Assembly (NCBI GenBank): GCA_943704415.1 | Contig: CALSCO010002458.1 | Location: 1-54,274, forward strand | Length of the DNA stretch: 54,274 bases | Source: Parvularia atlantis | Taxonomy: Eukaryota; Opisthokonta; Rotosphaerida | Reading direction: 5' to 3' | Program-made: the position numbers and the translations under genes | Shown here: positions 37,801 to 50,181 of the stretch, in pieces | Layout of the letters: each line of letters starts with the position of its first letter | How positions within the stretch are numbered: the stretch's first letter is position 1 | The notes under the pieces: model-generated | The model's database searches: none | Seen by the model: only the letters and a program-made list of their open reading frames with translations | What the model was told of the DNA's origin: nothing

Positions 37801-40800
37801 GCGCGGCCGCGGCCGTCGTCGGGTACTGCACATCGTAGTCGATCGCGTCGCTGTACGTGAAGATCTGATGCGGGCTGAAGTCAGCAGCTGGCGCGCAGCG
37901 GGCCGCGGAGACGGGTGCGTGCCTCGGCAAACTCGAACTCGTCGCTGCTGCTCCTGCTGCGCTCGTGACGCTCCTGCAGCGCATCGGCGTACAAACGGCT
38001 CACGTTGGGTGTCTGGTCGCGGTTGCTGCAGACGCGCCGCAGCGCGTGAGCGGCACGCACAACACGCGGCGCGCCGGAACAAACCTGCGCGAGTCGACAA
38101 CGAAGACGCGCGCGCGGTTGAGCGCCGTGAAGTAGAGCACGATCACTTGGCGCTGGTCCGTGAAGCTGTGGCTGACAAAGACGTACCTGCGCCGGCCCAG
38201 CGTCAGTCCTGCGCGAGAGGGGCGCACACACACGCGCGCGCGCGCGCGCGCAGGTCGCACTTGAGCCCCGCGTCGACCAGGTACGGCGTCACGGGCGTGA
38301 CCTCGCGCGAGCTCAGGTCCTCGAGCGAGTACTCGGCGTCGACGCGGCCGCTGTGGCGCTGCACGACGGCGAGGCAGCCCAGGTCCTGGAGCACGCCGCA
38401 CCAACGTCAGCGGGCCAGGGGTGCAACGACGGGCAGCGCACCGTGATCGCGCGGAACAGCAGCGGCACGCGCAGCTCGTACACGCCGTCGACGTGGACGT
38501 TGCCGATGAGCGTCTCGAACGTCTCCTGCAAAACATGCGCAATTGGTCTCGTGGCCTGCACGCGCGCGCAATGGACGCACCTTCTGGTTGCGCACAAAGT
38601 CCTGCTCATCCATCGTGATCTCGTACAGGTTGAGCACGCGCTGGTTGCGCGGCAGCGTCCGTGTGACCTTGCGCCCGGCCCCGTCCTGCAGCTCCGTGTG
38701 CGAGTTGACGTAGAACACGCGCGGGACCTGTGCAGCCCAACAGGCGCGTTGGTCAGCCGACAACCGCGTGCGGCACGGCACAACGCGCCTTGAGCAGCAT
38801 CTTGTGCAGGCTCCGGTCGACGACGACCCACAGGTTGAAGCGGCCGGGCACGGGCGTCTGCGTGTGCTGTGTCAGCTCGGCACCCACGCGCGCCCACGCG
38901 CGCCCACGCGCCCTCGGCCGCGCACCGGCGCGATCTGGATGATCTGCCACGCACTCGTGAGGATCGTGCGGGCCTGCCGCCCAAAGTAGTCCACGGCCGC
39001 GCGAGCGCCCCCGGCCGGCGCGCGGGCGATGCCGCCGTCGACGCGGGCGCGCTTGCGCTCGAGCTGCTGGATCTTCCACTTGACGCGCATGTACTTGACC
39101 CAGGCCGGGTAGTCGTCCTGCGGGTCCGGCACCTCATCTGGCAGGCGGCGGCGCAGGTCGTCGACGTCGTCCTGTGCCGCACCGTGTCAGCGGGGCATAC
39201 GCATAGCCGATCACGCGCGCGAGACGCCGCACCACCGTCTGACGCTTGTGCACGACTGGCCGCGCCTTCTTGCCCGTGCGACGCGGCGCGCCGATGTCCT
39301 CTATGTCGCCCGTGCTGCCGCGCAGCAGCAGTGAGCGGAGTGGACGAGGCTGGCACTGCTCGGTGCGCACCGGCTCGCCCCGTTCGGGTCCGCGTTCTCG
39401 CCGTCGTTGTCGTCGCCGTCGGCGTCCTCGGCCTCGTCCAGCGCGCGAGCAGACCGCTCGAGCGCCTCCATGCGCTCCTGCGACCGACCGGGCGTGTCAC
39501 GTCGCGCTGCCGCGGGCGACCAGGTACAACGCACCTCGTCCGTCTGCGCGACCACGAAGTGGTCCATGCGCACCTGCGCCACGCGCGACGGCGGCGTGAG
39601 ACCCCGCTCTGCCAGGCATCGCCGCGCACCTGCTGCGCCTTGTCGCCCTTCTCGGCCACCTCCTTGTGCAGCCAGTCCGGGTGGCGCACGCGCGGCACGG
39701 GGTTCGAGATCTACGGCGTATGCGGGTCAGCGGCAGCAGACCGACAGCGCTGCTGACCACGGCGCGCGCCTTCTGCATCGCCGCGGGGATCGTCACGAGC
39801 TTCTGGATGGTCGAGCTGAGGCGCTCGATGTAGTAGTTCCAGTCGAGAATAGTGCGGATGTCAAAGTCGCGCAGCGCCGTGTCCTTGAGCCTGCGCCGCG
39901 GCCGCGTCAGCCTGCTGAGTCGACGTCCGCGGGTGCGCGAGACGTGCCAGCGGCGCAGGAAGTGCGCTTTGACGCCGGGGTCGGCCGCGAAGATCGCGAC
40001 GGGGATGGCGCGCTCGGTCACGGGCGTGCCTTGCGGTTTCTGCGTCGGCCGTCAGGGCACCGGCCCACATTGCGCGCGCTCGCCCGCGCCACGCGCCTCG
40101 GAGATGATATATTTGCACTGCAGGCCCTTATCCTTGACCATCTGGTCGCCGAGAAACTCGGCCAGGCGCTTGGCCGTGCTGCAACGCGCGGATCAGAGCG
40201 CGTGCAAGCGGGCTCCTGGGCGTGTGCGCACCTGATCGAGGTCGACTTTTGCGCGCCGTAGTCCTCGAGCGTGCGCGACATGCTCCGGTTCTCGCACAGC
40301 AGGTCCACGAGCTCGCCGTCCTCCATGTCGCGCCCTGCAGCCGCGCCGTCAGAAGGGGCCGCGGCGCGCTGCTTGCGACGTGATCGCACCCTTGGTGAAG
40401 AGCACGTCCAGCCAGTGGTTGGCCACGGCGCCGACGGCCGTGTAGCAGTCCTCGAGCGTGGCACCGTCCTGCGCGTGCTGTCAGGGAGTGCCTTGCGGGG
40501 CGCACGGCCGCACCAGGAACCGGTCGAAGACCTGCGTCTGAAAGATCTTGATCAGCTTGAGCTCGCCGCGCCGCTTGACCTCGAAGCCTGCGCGCGGTCG
40601 CGGCGTCACATGCGTGCGCGCGAGGCGGCGCTGGACGCACCCTTCAGCTCGGCCTGCGACCCGTCAAAGTTGAAGACGACGTAGCGCTTCTTCAGGCGCT
40701 TGTCTGCGCGCGTGCTGTGAGACGCGCCCTGAGGCCGAGACGGGGCGCACGCACCCTTCTCCTTCGACGACGGCAGCACCATCGCGCGGTACGGCCCATC

Positions 40801-43800
40801 GACCTCAAACATGATCTCGTTCTCGCTCCGCTGCGGCCGCGGTCAGAGTACTGCCGAACACCCCGCGCGCCGCACCGTCTCGTAGTGGTGCCGCGTCGTG
40901 TCGATCAGCTGCTGGAACTGGTGGTTGGTGAAGTTCTCGTACACCATGTGGTTCAGGATTGCGCCGGGGAAGTCGATCGAGAAGCTGTGCGCGGCGCATG
41001 AGGCGGCGGCGTGCCCGGTGCGGCAGCGGCGCACGTGTTCTTCTTGCCGACGAGCGCCGGGTCGAGCTCGATCTTGAAGTCGGCCGGGAAGGTCGACGGG
41101 AGGATGCACCAGATCCCGTCGGTGTCGAGCTCGAGCGGTTGGCCGATGCGCTCGACGAGCTTGTGCGCCATCTTGATGATGCTCGCGCCCGTGTAGCACA
41201 CTACGCCGCGACGGTGAGGGAAACAGCCGACAGCGCCGCGCCGCGCGCACCGATGCCCGCCGTCTCCATCGAGTACCAGCGCGCGCCGCGGCGCATCATG
41301 TAGCCGTAGAACGAGTTGAGGATGCCTGGGCGTGCGCGCGTCGTGTCAGGTGTGCCGCGACGGCCGCATGGGGTGGTGCCGTACACTTGTGCGCGAGCTG
41401 CAGCGAGTCGTACAGCACGACGTGCTTGCGCGCCTTGTCGATCTCCTCCGGGTTGGCCGCCTCCATCGCAAGCTCGAGCTTCTTCTTGGCCTCCTTGTTC
41501 TTGTCCTTGTACGTGTAGCGGCTGGCCGCGCGTGCGCGTGCGCGTGCGCGTCAGCACAGCCGCGAGCACCGGTCGGCGGGCACCGGTCGCGGAACGCCCG
41601 CACGACGTCGAGATAGAACGAGTTCTCGCGCTGGCACACGGTCGACTCCTTGTCCAGCAGCTTTGTGACCGTGTTGCGCTTGTACACCTGCGGCCCGCGT
41701 GAGCAGCCCATCCGTGCGCCGTGCGCCGTAGCGCGCGCGTGCCTTCTTGGAGTAGTCGCCCACGCGTTTGTGCAGCTGCAGCGACTGCTCGATCGTCGTC
41801 AGCTCCTGCCACGTCCGCGGCGGGCCGCCAAACGTCTTGGGCGGGAAGTTTTCTGTGCGCGCGCGTGAGTCGTCTGCGGGTGCGCACGGCGGCGGTGCGC
41901 ACTCTCGGCCTCGAGCTGGTTGCGCAGCTGCTCAAACTCGTTGCGCTGCGCCGGGAAGTACTCGCCGCGCCACTTCCACTTCATCACGCGCTGGCTGTGA
42001 GTGCGCGCATGCACAAGTCAGTGCTGTCGGGCGCAAGGTGTGCACACGCACGCACCAGTTTGACTCGGGCGTGTTGAAGTCGCACGCGGCGCAGGTCGAC
42101 TCGTCCACTAGCGCCGTCGGCTGCAGGCGGTTCGTAAGCATGATGTTGGGGTACATAGCCGAGACGTCGAGGTGGAAGATGCTCGGGCACTCGGTGCGGT
42201 TGGGGTTGTCGCGCAGGTCCTCGAGCTGCCGCCGGATGTCGCCGAGCACCTGGAGCCGCGTGCGCGCGCACGCGGCTCAGCCTGGCGTTGCGAGGCGGGC
42301 GGCATCGCCCACGCATGCCTTGTCGTAGTTGAGCACCGCGCTCATGTCGGGCGCGTCGATGTGGTACGACTTGCTCATTTCGTGGTGGATCACAAACTTG
42401 AGGATGCCGTCGAGCCGGTCGAGCAGCTCCTGGAACGCGCTTGGGTCGAGGCGGAACTTGGACGGCAGGTCGCTGCGAAAGACGCCTGTGCGCGGCGCGG
42501 CAAGCCTCAGCAACGGGTGGCGTGCATGCGGGCTGCGCACCGGACTCGAGCGCCTCCACGTGTCCGCCGACGTACGTCTCGGTCTGCGCGGCGCGCGGCG
42601 CGTTGGACGCGCGCCGTCAAAGGTGCCAGCATACGAACCTGCATCAGGTGGCCCTCAAACATCTTGAGCGGGTCGTCCACCTGCTTGTTGGGCATAATCA
42701 CGTTGGCGTCCTCGGCTTCGACCTGCGTCGAGCACGCGAGCATGTGTTAGCGTCACACTGCGCCACGCGTCGCGTCGCCTCGCAGACCATCAGCAGCGTC
42801 TCGCAGAGCGTGCCCGAGCCCTTGCGCAGCACGTCGTCCGGGTCGAACGGGATGATGTTGCACAACGAGATGACGAAGCCGTGGACGTACCTGCGCGCCG
42901 CACGGTGAGCGGAAGGCGCTGGCACGGGGCAAGCAAGCGTACTTGTAGTAGAGATAGTACGTCGCGACGGCGTCCGACACCGAGTACGACGCCAGGCGCT
43001 GCGGGTCCTCGCCGGCCAGGCTGCGCAGCAGAGCAGCGGTTGGCAGCGAGCGCGGCCAGCAGCCGCATACGCACCGCGTCATGTCCTCCGGATCGAGCTC
43101 GAGCGGGCGGTACTGCAGCTTGGCGGCGGTGACGGCCTGTGCGCCGGCGTGAGCACGTCCATCCACCAGGGTGCAGGCCGCGCGCCTTCAGGCCGTGGCT
43201 GCCGGCGGGCAGGTAGCTGTCGCGCTTGACCCCTGCACCGCGCGGAAGCAGGCGTCGTCAGCGAGCGCGGCGCACAGCGCGCAGCGGCGCGCGCACAGCG
43301 GAAGCAATCCATGTGGCTGATGCTGCGCGAGCGGTACTCCTCGTTCGTGTCGACGCGGAAGCCGATGCGCTGCAACCCGTGCGGGTGAGTTGGCTCGCTC
43401 TTGCCCCACACGGGGACTGCAGAGTGTGAACGTGCCTCATACATGTCCACGCCGTGGATCTTGGCGCGCGTCTCCACGAACGGCCAGTCGAACGAGTCGC
43501 CGTTGAAGGTCGCGATGACCGACGGCTTGACCTGGCGGATGTGGTCGAAGAAGCGGTTGAGCAGGGCCAGCTGTCCGGGATTGCGCAATCAGCCACGGCC
43601 CCCGCGCGCGCTCGCAAAGCGCCAGCATGCGTGCCTCGTTCGGCTCGTTGAAGATGTGGAACGGCCCGGGAAACTCGGGCTTGGGCGTGTACTCAAAGTC
43701 CTCGATGTCCTTCGACACGACTTGGCGGTTCGTGATCAGGTAGCCCTGAAGCGCGCCGCCCGTATGAGCCTGGTGCTGTCGCCCCGCGTGCAGCGTGCAG

Positions 43801-45304
43801 CGCGCGCCTGGCCGTCGATCATGTACGAGATCATCATGACGATGTCGGTCTTGGCGTCGGGGAACTTGAGTGGCTGCTTGGTGCACTCGATGTCGAACGC
43901 TGTGCAAGCTTGTGAGCGAGGCGAGCGGCACAGCCGGCACGCGCACCGAGCACGACGAGATCGGGCCACGTAATCAGCTCGTCGCGGCGCGTCAGCACCA
44001 CGCTCTGCGGCGCGACCTTGACGTTGTACCACTTGCCGACGCGCAGGTCTGCGGCGAGCTGTTGGCGCTGCGTGTCGGAGGCACGACTCGGCGCGGCGCA
44101 CCGCAGTCGATCGCGACGCGCAGGCAATACGGCACATCGTACTCGCGCACGTCGGTGATGTAGTCCATCGCGTCCTCGTAGCGCTTCTTCTTGCCCCTGT
44201 CGCCGGCGGCGGACGCGCTGTGCCGCCGGCGCGTTAGCCCTGCGTGCACAAACGGCGCTGGTGCGCACGCACAACTCGGCGTACGCGTCCGTGTTGCTGC
44301 GGCGCTCGGTGTTGCGCCGCACGACCGGGAGGATGTAGCGGCGCACTGCGCACGGGCATGAGTCGCTGCGCGCGCTCTGCAGCACGGTCGACGCGCTCAC
44401 CGGTGAGCAGGTCCGACACGTTGCGGAAGAGGATCTGGAGGAACTTTTTCGGCCGCGACACGAGGTGGTTGGGCTGCGCGAGGGCCGTGAGCACGGGCTG
44501 TCGCGCGAGCGCATCGGGCGGCGACGCACCGCGTCCAGATCGATCATTTCCTTGTGCGCGATGTGCACGATCTCGCCCTTGGAGAACTTCCAGCGCAGGA
44601 ACTGCTCGACGTCGGCCTCGCTGCCCTCCTTGGTCGCGACGAAGAAGAACGGGCGGTGCGTCATGGTCACCTTGAAGCGCGAGCCGTCCTGTGCCGCGTG
44701 TCGGTGCGCGTGAAGCGATCGTGCGCGCAGTTGCGACCCACCTCCTGCAGGAAGTACAGGTCCACGGCCGCGAGCCCGCTCGGCCAGGCCTTGTCGCGCA
44801 CGAGCGTCTGTGCCGCGCGGCTCAGCGGGCGGCACTCTGCAGCCGCGACGGCCAGACGCACCGACTTCATGTTGACGAGCCAGCCGAGGCGCTCCGGGCC
44901 GTCCTCGTAGCGGCGGTACCCAAAGACCTCGTCGATCTGGTCGTCGCGGTCGACCTGCTCGAAGCGCTTGTCAAGCGCGCTGACGTCGTCCTCGTCGCTG
45001 CGTTGGCGGCGGCGCGCGTCAATGCATGTCGCCCGCGAAGCGCGGCGCCGCACAGATCGGGCTGCTCGGGCGCGCCGCCGTCGTCGCCGTCGTCGTCGCC
45101 GTCGGGCTCGTCGCGCGGCAGGGCCGGGCCGTACAGCGCGCCGCGCTGGCTACGGTACGCCTGCTGCTGGCCGTGCGCCACGCCGTCCATCGCCTCGACG
45201 CCGCTCCTGTCAAAGTTGCCGAAGCCGAGCGTGACCTCGCCCTCGTCGTGTGTGCGTCTCGCGAAGCCCGATCCGCCGCCGCCACGTCCGCGCCACGACC
45301 TGCC

Positions 45305-45337
<33 letters not shown>

Positions 45338-45421
45338 GCCGCCGCCAAGCCACGCGCGCGGCCCGCGCCCGCGCCCGCGCCCGCGGAAGCCGCCGCCGCC
45401 GCCGCCGCCGCCTCGGTCCAT
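34831..45421 (-). CDS. POLE: DNA polymerase epsilon catalytic subunit
   Basis: POLE is the leading-strand replicase with a proofreading exonuclease. My exon walk gives about 62 introns and roughly 2,300 residues. After a Gly/Arg/Ser low-complexity start ([12 protein letters not shown], with a poly-Ser run) the family sequence begins at [19 protein letters not shown]. Exonuclease motifs are intact: [29 protein letters not shown] and [12 protein letters not shown]. Polymerase motifs A ([17 protein letters not shown]), B ([12 protein letters not shown]) and C ([12 protein letters not shown]) are complete. The catalytically inactive second half and the C-terminal zinc modules follow ([31 protein letters not shown]). 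The end is [16 protein letters not shown]. At least eight introns use GC donors. The start is 211 bp from BRAG, divergent. The protein is almost certainly functional. Confidence 0.97.
37537..37589 (-). other. GC-AG intron in POLE
   Basis: PPQKK joins [10 protein letters not shown] in phase zero. The donor reads AAG|GCATGG and the acceptor CGCAG, with TTGAC as branch-like site. The only GT dinucleotides inside lie less than 20 nt from the acceptor, so no GT donor is usable. Confidence 0.8.
40040..40096 (-). other. GC-AG intron in POLE
   Basis: IISE joins [11 protein letters not shown], matching the family block that precedes VTERA. The donor is GAG|GCGCGT, the branch-like site CTGAC and the acceptor CGCAG. 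An alternative GT donor one codon later would delete part of the conserved block. Confidence 0.7.
41688..41740 (-). other. GC-AG intron in POLE with no GT in the intron
   Basis: DYSKK joins VYKRNTVTK in phase zero. The donor is AAG|GCACGC, the branch-like site CTCAC and the acceptor CGCAG. The sense strand of this 53-nt intron contains no GT dinucleotide at all, so a GT donor is excluded. Confidence 0.85.
43137..43185 (-). other. GC-AG intron in POLE
   Basis: SHGLK joins [19 protein letters not shown] in phase zero. The donor is AAG|GCGCGC, the branch-like site CTCAC and the acceptor ACAG. The single GT inside would give the wrong phase. Confidence 0.75.
43746..43807 (-). other. GC-AG intron in POLE exonuclease domain, no GT in the intron
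   Basis: MIDGQ joins GYLITN, an exact match to the conserved POLE junction IDGQGYLITN. The donor is CAG|GCGCGC and the acceptor TTCAG. The 62-nt intron contains no GT on the sense strand. Confidence 0.88.
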
Positions 45422-45632
45422 ACCGCAAAAAAAATAAAATGCGCGCCAAAACGTGTGTGACACGTGTGCCTCACCCGGGCAAAGCCTGAACTCCCGCGCG
45501 CCCGCAGAGGCCACTTCCTGTCTCGGTCTCGAACTGCGTCGCCTGGCCGCGCCGCCGCCCGCGCAGATCCGTGGACCACCCACGCCCCCGCTGAGCCGCC
45601 GCGGAACCGCGCACGCACCATTGCGGGGGGGA
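45422..45632. promoter_or_regulatory. 211-bp divergent region POLE/BRAG with CACGTG dyad
   Basis: The gap has an A-rich patch (45427-45440) right at the POLE side and the dyad ACGTGT-GTG-ACACGT (45451-45465), which overlaps an E-box CACGTG (45461-45466). A short run of G precedes the BRAG ATG. Probable shared promoter region. Confidence 0.45.
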
Positions 45633-47722
45633 ATGGCGCACGACGGCGAGCACAGCGCCGCGCGGCGGAGTCGCCGGGTGCGCGCGCGTTGTTTGGCGTC
45701 GCTTGTGCGTCGCTCATCCCGCCCACCAGGACGCGCCCGACGACGCCGGGTCGATCGCGCTCGAGAGCGTCTTCGCGCGCGTGGCGTTGCAGGTCGACGC
45801 CGCGCGGCAGTCGGCGCTGCAGGTGCGTGCGCCGTCGCGCCCCGTCGCGAAGGGAGCGCCGAGCGGCACGGCAGGTGCACCGCGAGGAGCTGGCCGCGCT
45901 CAAGAGCGAGTTCGGCGCGGTCGTACTCGAGCGCGACGCGCTGCAGGGCGAAAACGAGCGGCTGCAGCAGCGCGTGTTGGCGCTGGAGGAGCGCGTGGCC
46001 GAGCTCGAGGGCGGGCGGTGCGCTACCGTGCGCGACATTCGTGGGCAGTGGCGTGACACGCGCAACGCACCAGCGCCAGCGACAAGGAGGCGCTCGACAC
46101 CATCCGCCGCGCCTCGTCGACCAGGGAAAAGGGCGACAAAAAGAAGGTGCGGTGGGGCCATCGCGCTGCTGGTGGCTTCTCACCTGCACGACGCGCGCAC
46201 AGAGCAAGAGCGACCGCGACCTGACGAGCGTCTGCCGCGACCTGTCTGACTGGCTCGCGACGCCCACCGACGACGCGACCAAGGTCGTTGGCGCGACGCT
46301 GGTGCGGATGGCCCCCGGGCGCGCAGAGACCGCGCTTACGTCGCGCTGGTGCAGGAGAAGCTGCAGCGCCTCATGAACAGCGGCGCCAGCAGCAGCAGCA
46401 GCACCGGCAGCGTCAACAGCATCGCTGCGCGCGCCGTGCGCGAGGACAGCGGCGATGCGAGCGACGGCGCCAGTCCGGCCGCGAGCGGCACCGTGGTGCG
46501 CGCTGGACGACGTGCCCCGCTGGCTGGCGTCTCACGCGCGATGCTGCGCAGTTCCTCACCGCGCTCGAGAGCGGGTCCGCGCCGCGCTCGCGATCGCTGT
46601 CGTCCACAAACAAGGAGATGCAACAAACGGCCAAGACGGTCGCGGCGGCGGTGCGCGCTGGGCCCGCGCGCCTGCATGCAGGGTCGCCGACCGTGCGCGG
46701 CAGAGCAAGGCACGCGCACGCGAGCTTGGGAGGCACAACTCGGGCGGCAAGAGCACAAAGAGCAAGCACGGCCACCGCGAGGCTGAGGCCGTCATCAGCG
46801 GCGCGCTCGACAAGGCCGTCCCTCACGGGCGGCGGCGTTCCAACTCGACCGGGGAACAGGGTCTGCTGTGCGCTCGGCGTGCGCGCGTGCGCGGCGTGCA
46901 GGCAGGCTGAGCCGATCGCTCGCAGCGCCACGCGGCGGTCGGTGTCGATGCTGTCGATGACGCCGTCGGTCGCGTTGACGGTCAACTCGACGGGTGCGTT
47001 GCGGGCTGCCCCGCCGGACGCCCCCGCTGACCCAGCTGGCACGCGCAGAGCTCAAGCCCGGGCCGGCGCTGGAGCAGCGCGACTCGTACATCGGTGCGGT
47101 GACGGGTGCCCGGCTCGCTTGCGGGGCGCTGACCCGCTCGGACGCGAAGGTGACGACGCACAGGAGGACGACGAGCCTGCGACGGCCGAGCGGACGCGAC
47201 ACGAAGCCGCCGCGATGACCATCCAGCGCGCGTGGCGCTACAAGCGCGTGCAGGTGCAGTTCACGAGCATGATCAAATCGATGAAGGAGCGCAGCAACGC
47301 GCCGGCCAAGGCGCGCCCGATGCCGCGCAAGTCGTCGCTAGCGCTGCTCGGCCGTTCGTATTGTGCCGCATGACGGGCTCTGGATGTGCGCGGCTCACGG
47401 ATCGCTGCGGCAGCCGGCGAGCTCGGCCGCCGCCAGTCGACCGCGTTCATGGACCCGGGCGAGCAGTCGCTGATCCAGGGCATCTACGAGTTCAACCAAA
47501 ACCCGAAAAAGGTGGTGGTGAAGGTCTGTGCACGCCTGCGTCCCGCGCTCACGCCTCGCACAGGGCATCAAGCTGCTGATCGAGAGCGGCTGCCTGCCCG
47601 AGGACGACGACGAGGACGTGGCGCGCTTCCTGCTGACGGACAAGCGCCTGAACAAGACCAAGGTCGGCGAGTACCTCGGGCTCGGGTGCGTGGCGGTGCG
47701 CGCGCAGAGCCGCTGCTAACGC

Positions 47723-47793
<71 letters not shown>

Positions 47794-49812
47794 GTGAGCA
47801 GCGAGGAGTCGACCGAACGCATCAAGGAGTGCTTCGTGGAGCTGATCGACTTCACCGGCCTGAGCTTTGACCTGGCGATGCGGTGCGAGCGTGAGCGCAA
47901 GTGCGCGCGACGGGGGCTGACGGCCGGTGCAGCAAGTTCCTGTCTGACAGCAACTTCCGCCTGCCGGGCGAGGCGCAGAAGATCGACCGGCTGGTTGAGT
48001 CGTTCGCGCGGTGCTTCCACGAGAAGAATGCGGAGGACGTGCTGGCGAACGCAGGTGCGCGGCCACGATGCACCGTGCTGCCGACGATGACACACGCGCG
48101 ATGCACAAGACGCGGTGCACGTGCTCGCGTACTCGACCATCATGCTCAACACGGACGCGCACAACCCAAACGTGAAGAAGCGCATGTCGCTGCCCGAGTT
48201 TGTCAAGAACAACCGCGGTGCGCGGCACGCGCTGCTCGCCAAGCGCCGTGACCGAGCGGCGACGGGCACAGGCATCAACAACAAGGCCGACCTGCCGGAG
48301 GAGTACCTGCGCAAGCTGTACGTGTCCATCGTCAACAACGAGATCCGCCTCAAGGAGGACGACCAGTGCTCGCGCGTCTTTGAGACGATCGACCGTGTGG
48401 CCGACATCGAGGGCCTCAAGGAAGTGCGACCGCGTGACAATCGTGAGCGGTGGGCGGCGGTCTCACGCCTCCGCGCGCCCGCACAGGCCTTCGTGCAGCC
48501 GTACCGGCGGCTCGTGCGCGAGATGGACGCGCGCGAGATCCCGGACCAGTCGCTCTTCCAGCCGCTCGAGACGAAGGCGGACCGGCGCGTTTTTGTCTTC
48601 AGCGATGTGATGCTGGTGCGGACGCCGCGACACGTGAGGGGCGAAGCCGACATGGCTCGGCGCTGCGCAGATTGTGCGCTTCTCGACGCGGCGCAAGCGC
48701 AATGAGTTCCGCTACATGTTCCATTTTATCCGCATGAAGGTGCTCGAGGTCAAGGACAGCGCCTGTGCGTGAGCGTCTGCGCGTGGCCGCCTTGCCCTCG
48801 CGACTGACGCGCAGCCGGCGGGCGCACAGGGAACCAGAACGTGGTCGAGCTGAGCAACCCGGACGGGCGCCTCGTTACGCTCTCGTTCCCCATGCTCGAG
48901 GACAAGGTCGCGTTCATGCGCACGATCAAGACGCAGGCGAGCGAGGTGGCGAGCCTGACAAGCGTCTACCACGGTGCGCGGCGACATTCTCTAACGCCGT
49001 GCGCTGACCGGCTGCATGCAGACAAGCTGCGCGAGCTGATTGCTATCGCCGGGCGAGTGCCCAAGCACTCGCACACGCAGATCGACCGCACGCTCTCGGT
49101 GCGCGCGCACCCAGCCGTCTACTGGACTGCGTCGGTCTGATGCGCCCCTCGCAGCGGCGTGTCGGCGACCTCTTCCGCTCGCGCCAGAGCATAACGACGC
49201 ACATCAATGTCGACAAGTCTGTGGTGATGTGCGTGGGCGGGGCGCGCGGACCGTGCGGCGCCTGACCAGGCGTGCGGCACAGGCTCCCGACCGTGGACGA
49301 GCAGCCGCGCACGCCGAGGAAGGACGGGTGCGTGCCAGCCATGCAAGCGCCAGCACGCCGCTCACCGGCGCGTCGCTCGTAGGGACGCGATGGACTCGCC
49401 CTACAGTCCCTCGTCTGGGTCGCACCCGTACAATAAGTGCGCGCGCGCGGCCTCGAGCACGACAAGCCTAGCACTGACCTACGCCGCACAGGACGCCCAA
49501 CATGTCGGCCAACGAGCTCGGGACGCCGGTGCGTGCGCATGCTGCTGCTTGTGCTGCACGGACGCTCACGACGCGGCCGAGCAGACGACGGGCGACTCGG
49601 GCTCGAGCGTCGCCTCGGGCGCGTTCCCGCTGCCCGCAACGACCGGCGGATCGCAGACGTCGATCACAGGGAGCGAACTGTCCAGCGAGGGCACGACACG
49701 GTGCGATGCGCGCTTGATGCGGACCGGCGCGCGCGCCGCTGAAACACGGTGTCGCAGGCTGCACCGCTCGAGTTCGGTCAACGCGTCGGGCGGGCGCAAG
49801 TACGTCAGGTGA
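45633..49812 (+). CDS. IQSEC-like: IQSEC/BRAG-type ARF guanine nucleotide exchange factor (coiled coil, IQ, Sec7, PH)
   Basis: BRAG proteins activate ARF6 (and ARF1/5) at the plasma membrane and endosomes. The start is MAHDGEHSAARRSRR. A leucine-zipper-like coil follows (VHREELAALKSEFGAVVLER, NERLQQRVLALEERVAELEG). A long Ser-rich region leads to an IQ motif (MTIQRAWRYKRVQVQF) for calmodulin. The Sec7 domain reads GIKLLIESGCLPEDDDEDVA, GEYLG, ECFVELIDFTGLSFDLAM, the catalytic-Glu loop FRLPGEAQKIDRLVES, and HVLAYSTIMLNTDAHNPNVK. The PH domain reads RRVFVFSDVMLV, FRYMFHFIRMKVLEVKDSA, VELSNPDGRLVTLSFP and DKVAFMRTIKTQASE. A Ser/Thr-rich tail ends NASGGRKYVR. About eighteen introns. One (47686-47801) is twice the usual length because of CG/TG repeats. 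The class is firm. The exact subfamily is by domain order. Confidence 0.87.
47686..47801 (+). other. Sec7-domain intron expanded by (CG)n(TG)n
   Basis: The 116-nt intron starts GTGCGT and has GCTAAC at 47715-47720. It then runs through alternating CG (about 47720-47736) and TG (to 47793) before GAGCAG. The best branch-like site is therefore about 80 nt from the acceptor, far beyond the usual 10-30 nt here. Confidence 0.65.
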
Positions 49813-49826
49813 AAGGCGGATCCACG

Positions 49827-49910
<84 letters not shown>

Positions 49911-50181
49911 GCGTGTGGCGTGTGGCGTGTGTGTGCACAACAACCGAACAAGGACGCGGAGAGCGGATGAGTGGGGTCGATGTTGTGAGCGTGCGGCGCG
50001 TGCGTCTTTGTTGTGCTCACACACACTTGTCTCGCCTGTCTCGCGCGCCCTCCCCATTGTGCCCCGTCCCCCCTCCGCTGTACCCGCTGCACCCGCCCCG
50101 CCGCCGCCCTGCGCTCGCCGCCCGCCCCTCTGCCGCGCGCCGCGTGAGACGCGGCGTCTGACGCGCGTTTCGTTCGCAGCG
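49813..50181. other. Gap BRAG to SH3-PH-SH3 gene with (TC)39 microsatellite
   Basis: A pure TC run of about 39 units lies at 49829-49907, followed by short GTGTGGC repeats. The rest is a leader for the next gene, pyrimidine-rich near 50030-50110. Just before the ATG the sequence CTGAC ... TTCGCAG looks like the end of a 5'-UTR intron (donor possibly GTGAGA near 50145 or further upstream). I see no coding potential. Confidence 0.6.
49829..49907. repeat. (TC)39 dinucleotide microsatellite
   Basis: An uninterrupted TC tract of about 79 nt, 17 bp after the BRAG stop codon. Confidence 0.95.

Noticed and set aside
34831-45421. GC donors at the POLE junctions QK|ISNPVPR, LLK|VPRVF, NYDK|VLGD and CDL|YVFV counted as certain
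   Set aside because: At these four a GT donor a few codons downstream or another edge also keeps the frame, so I counted them only as possible.
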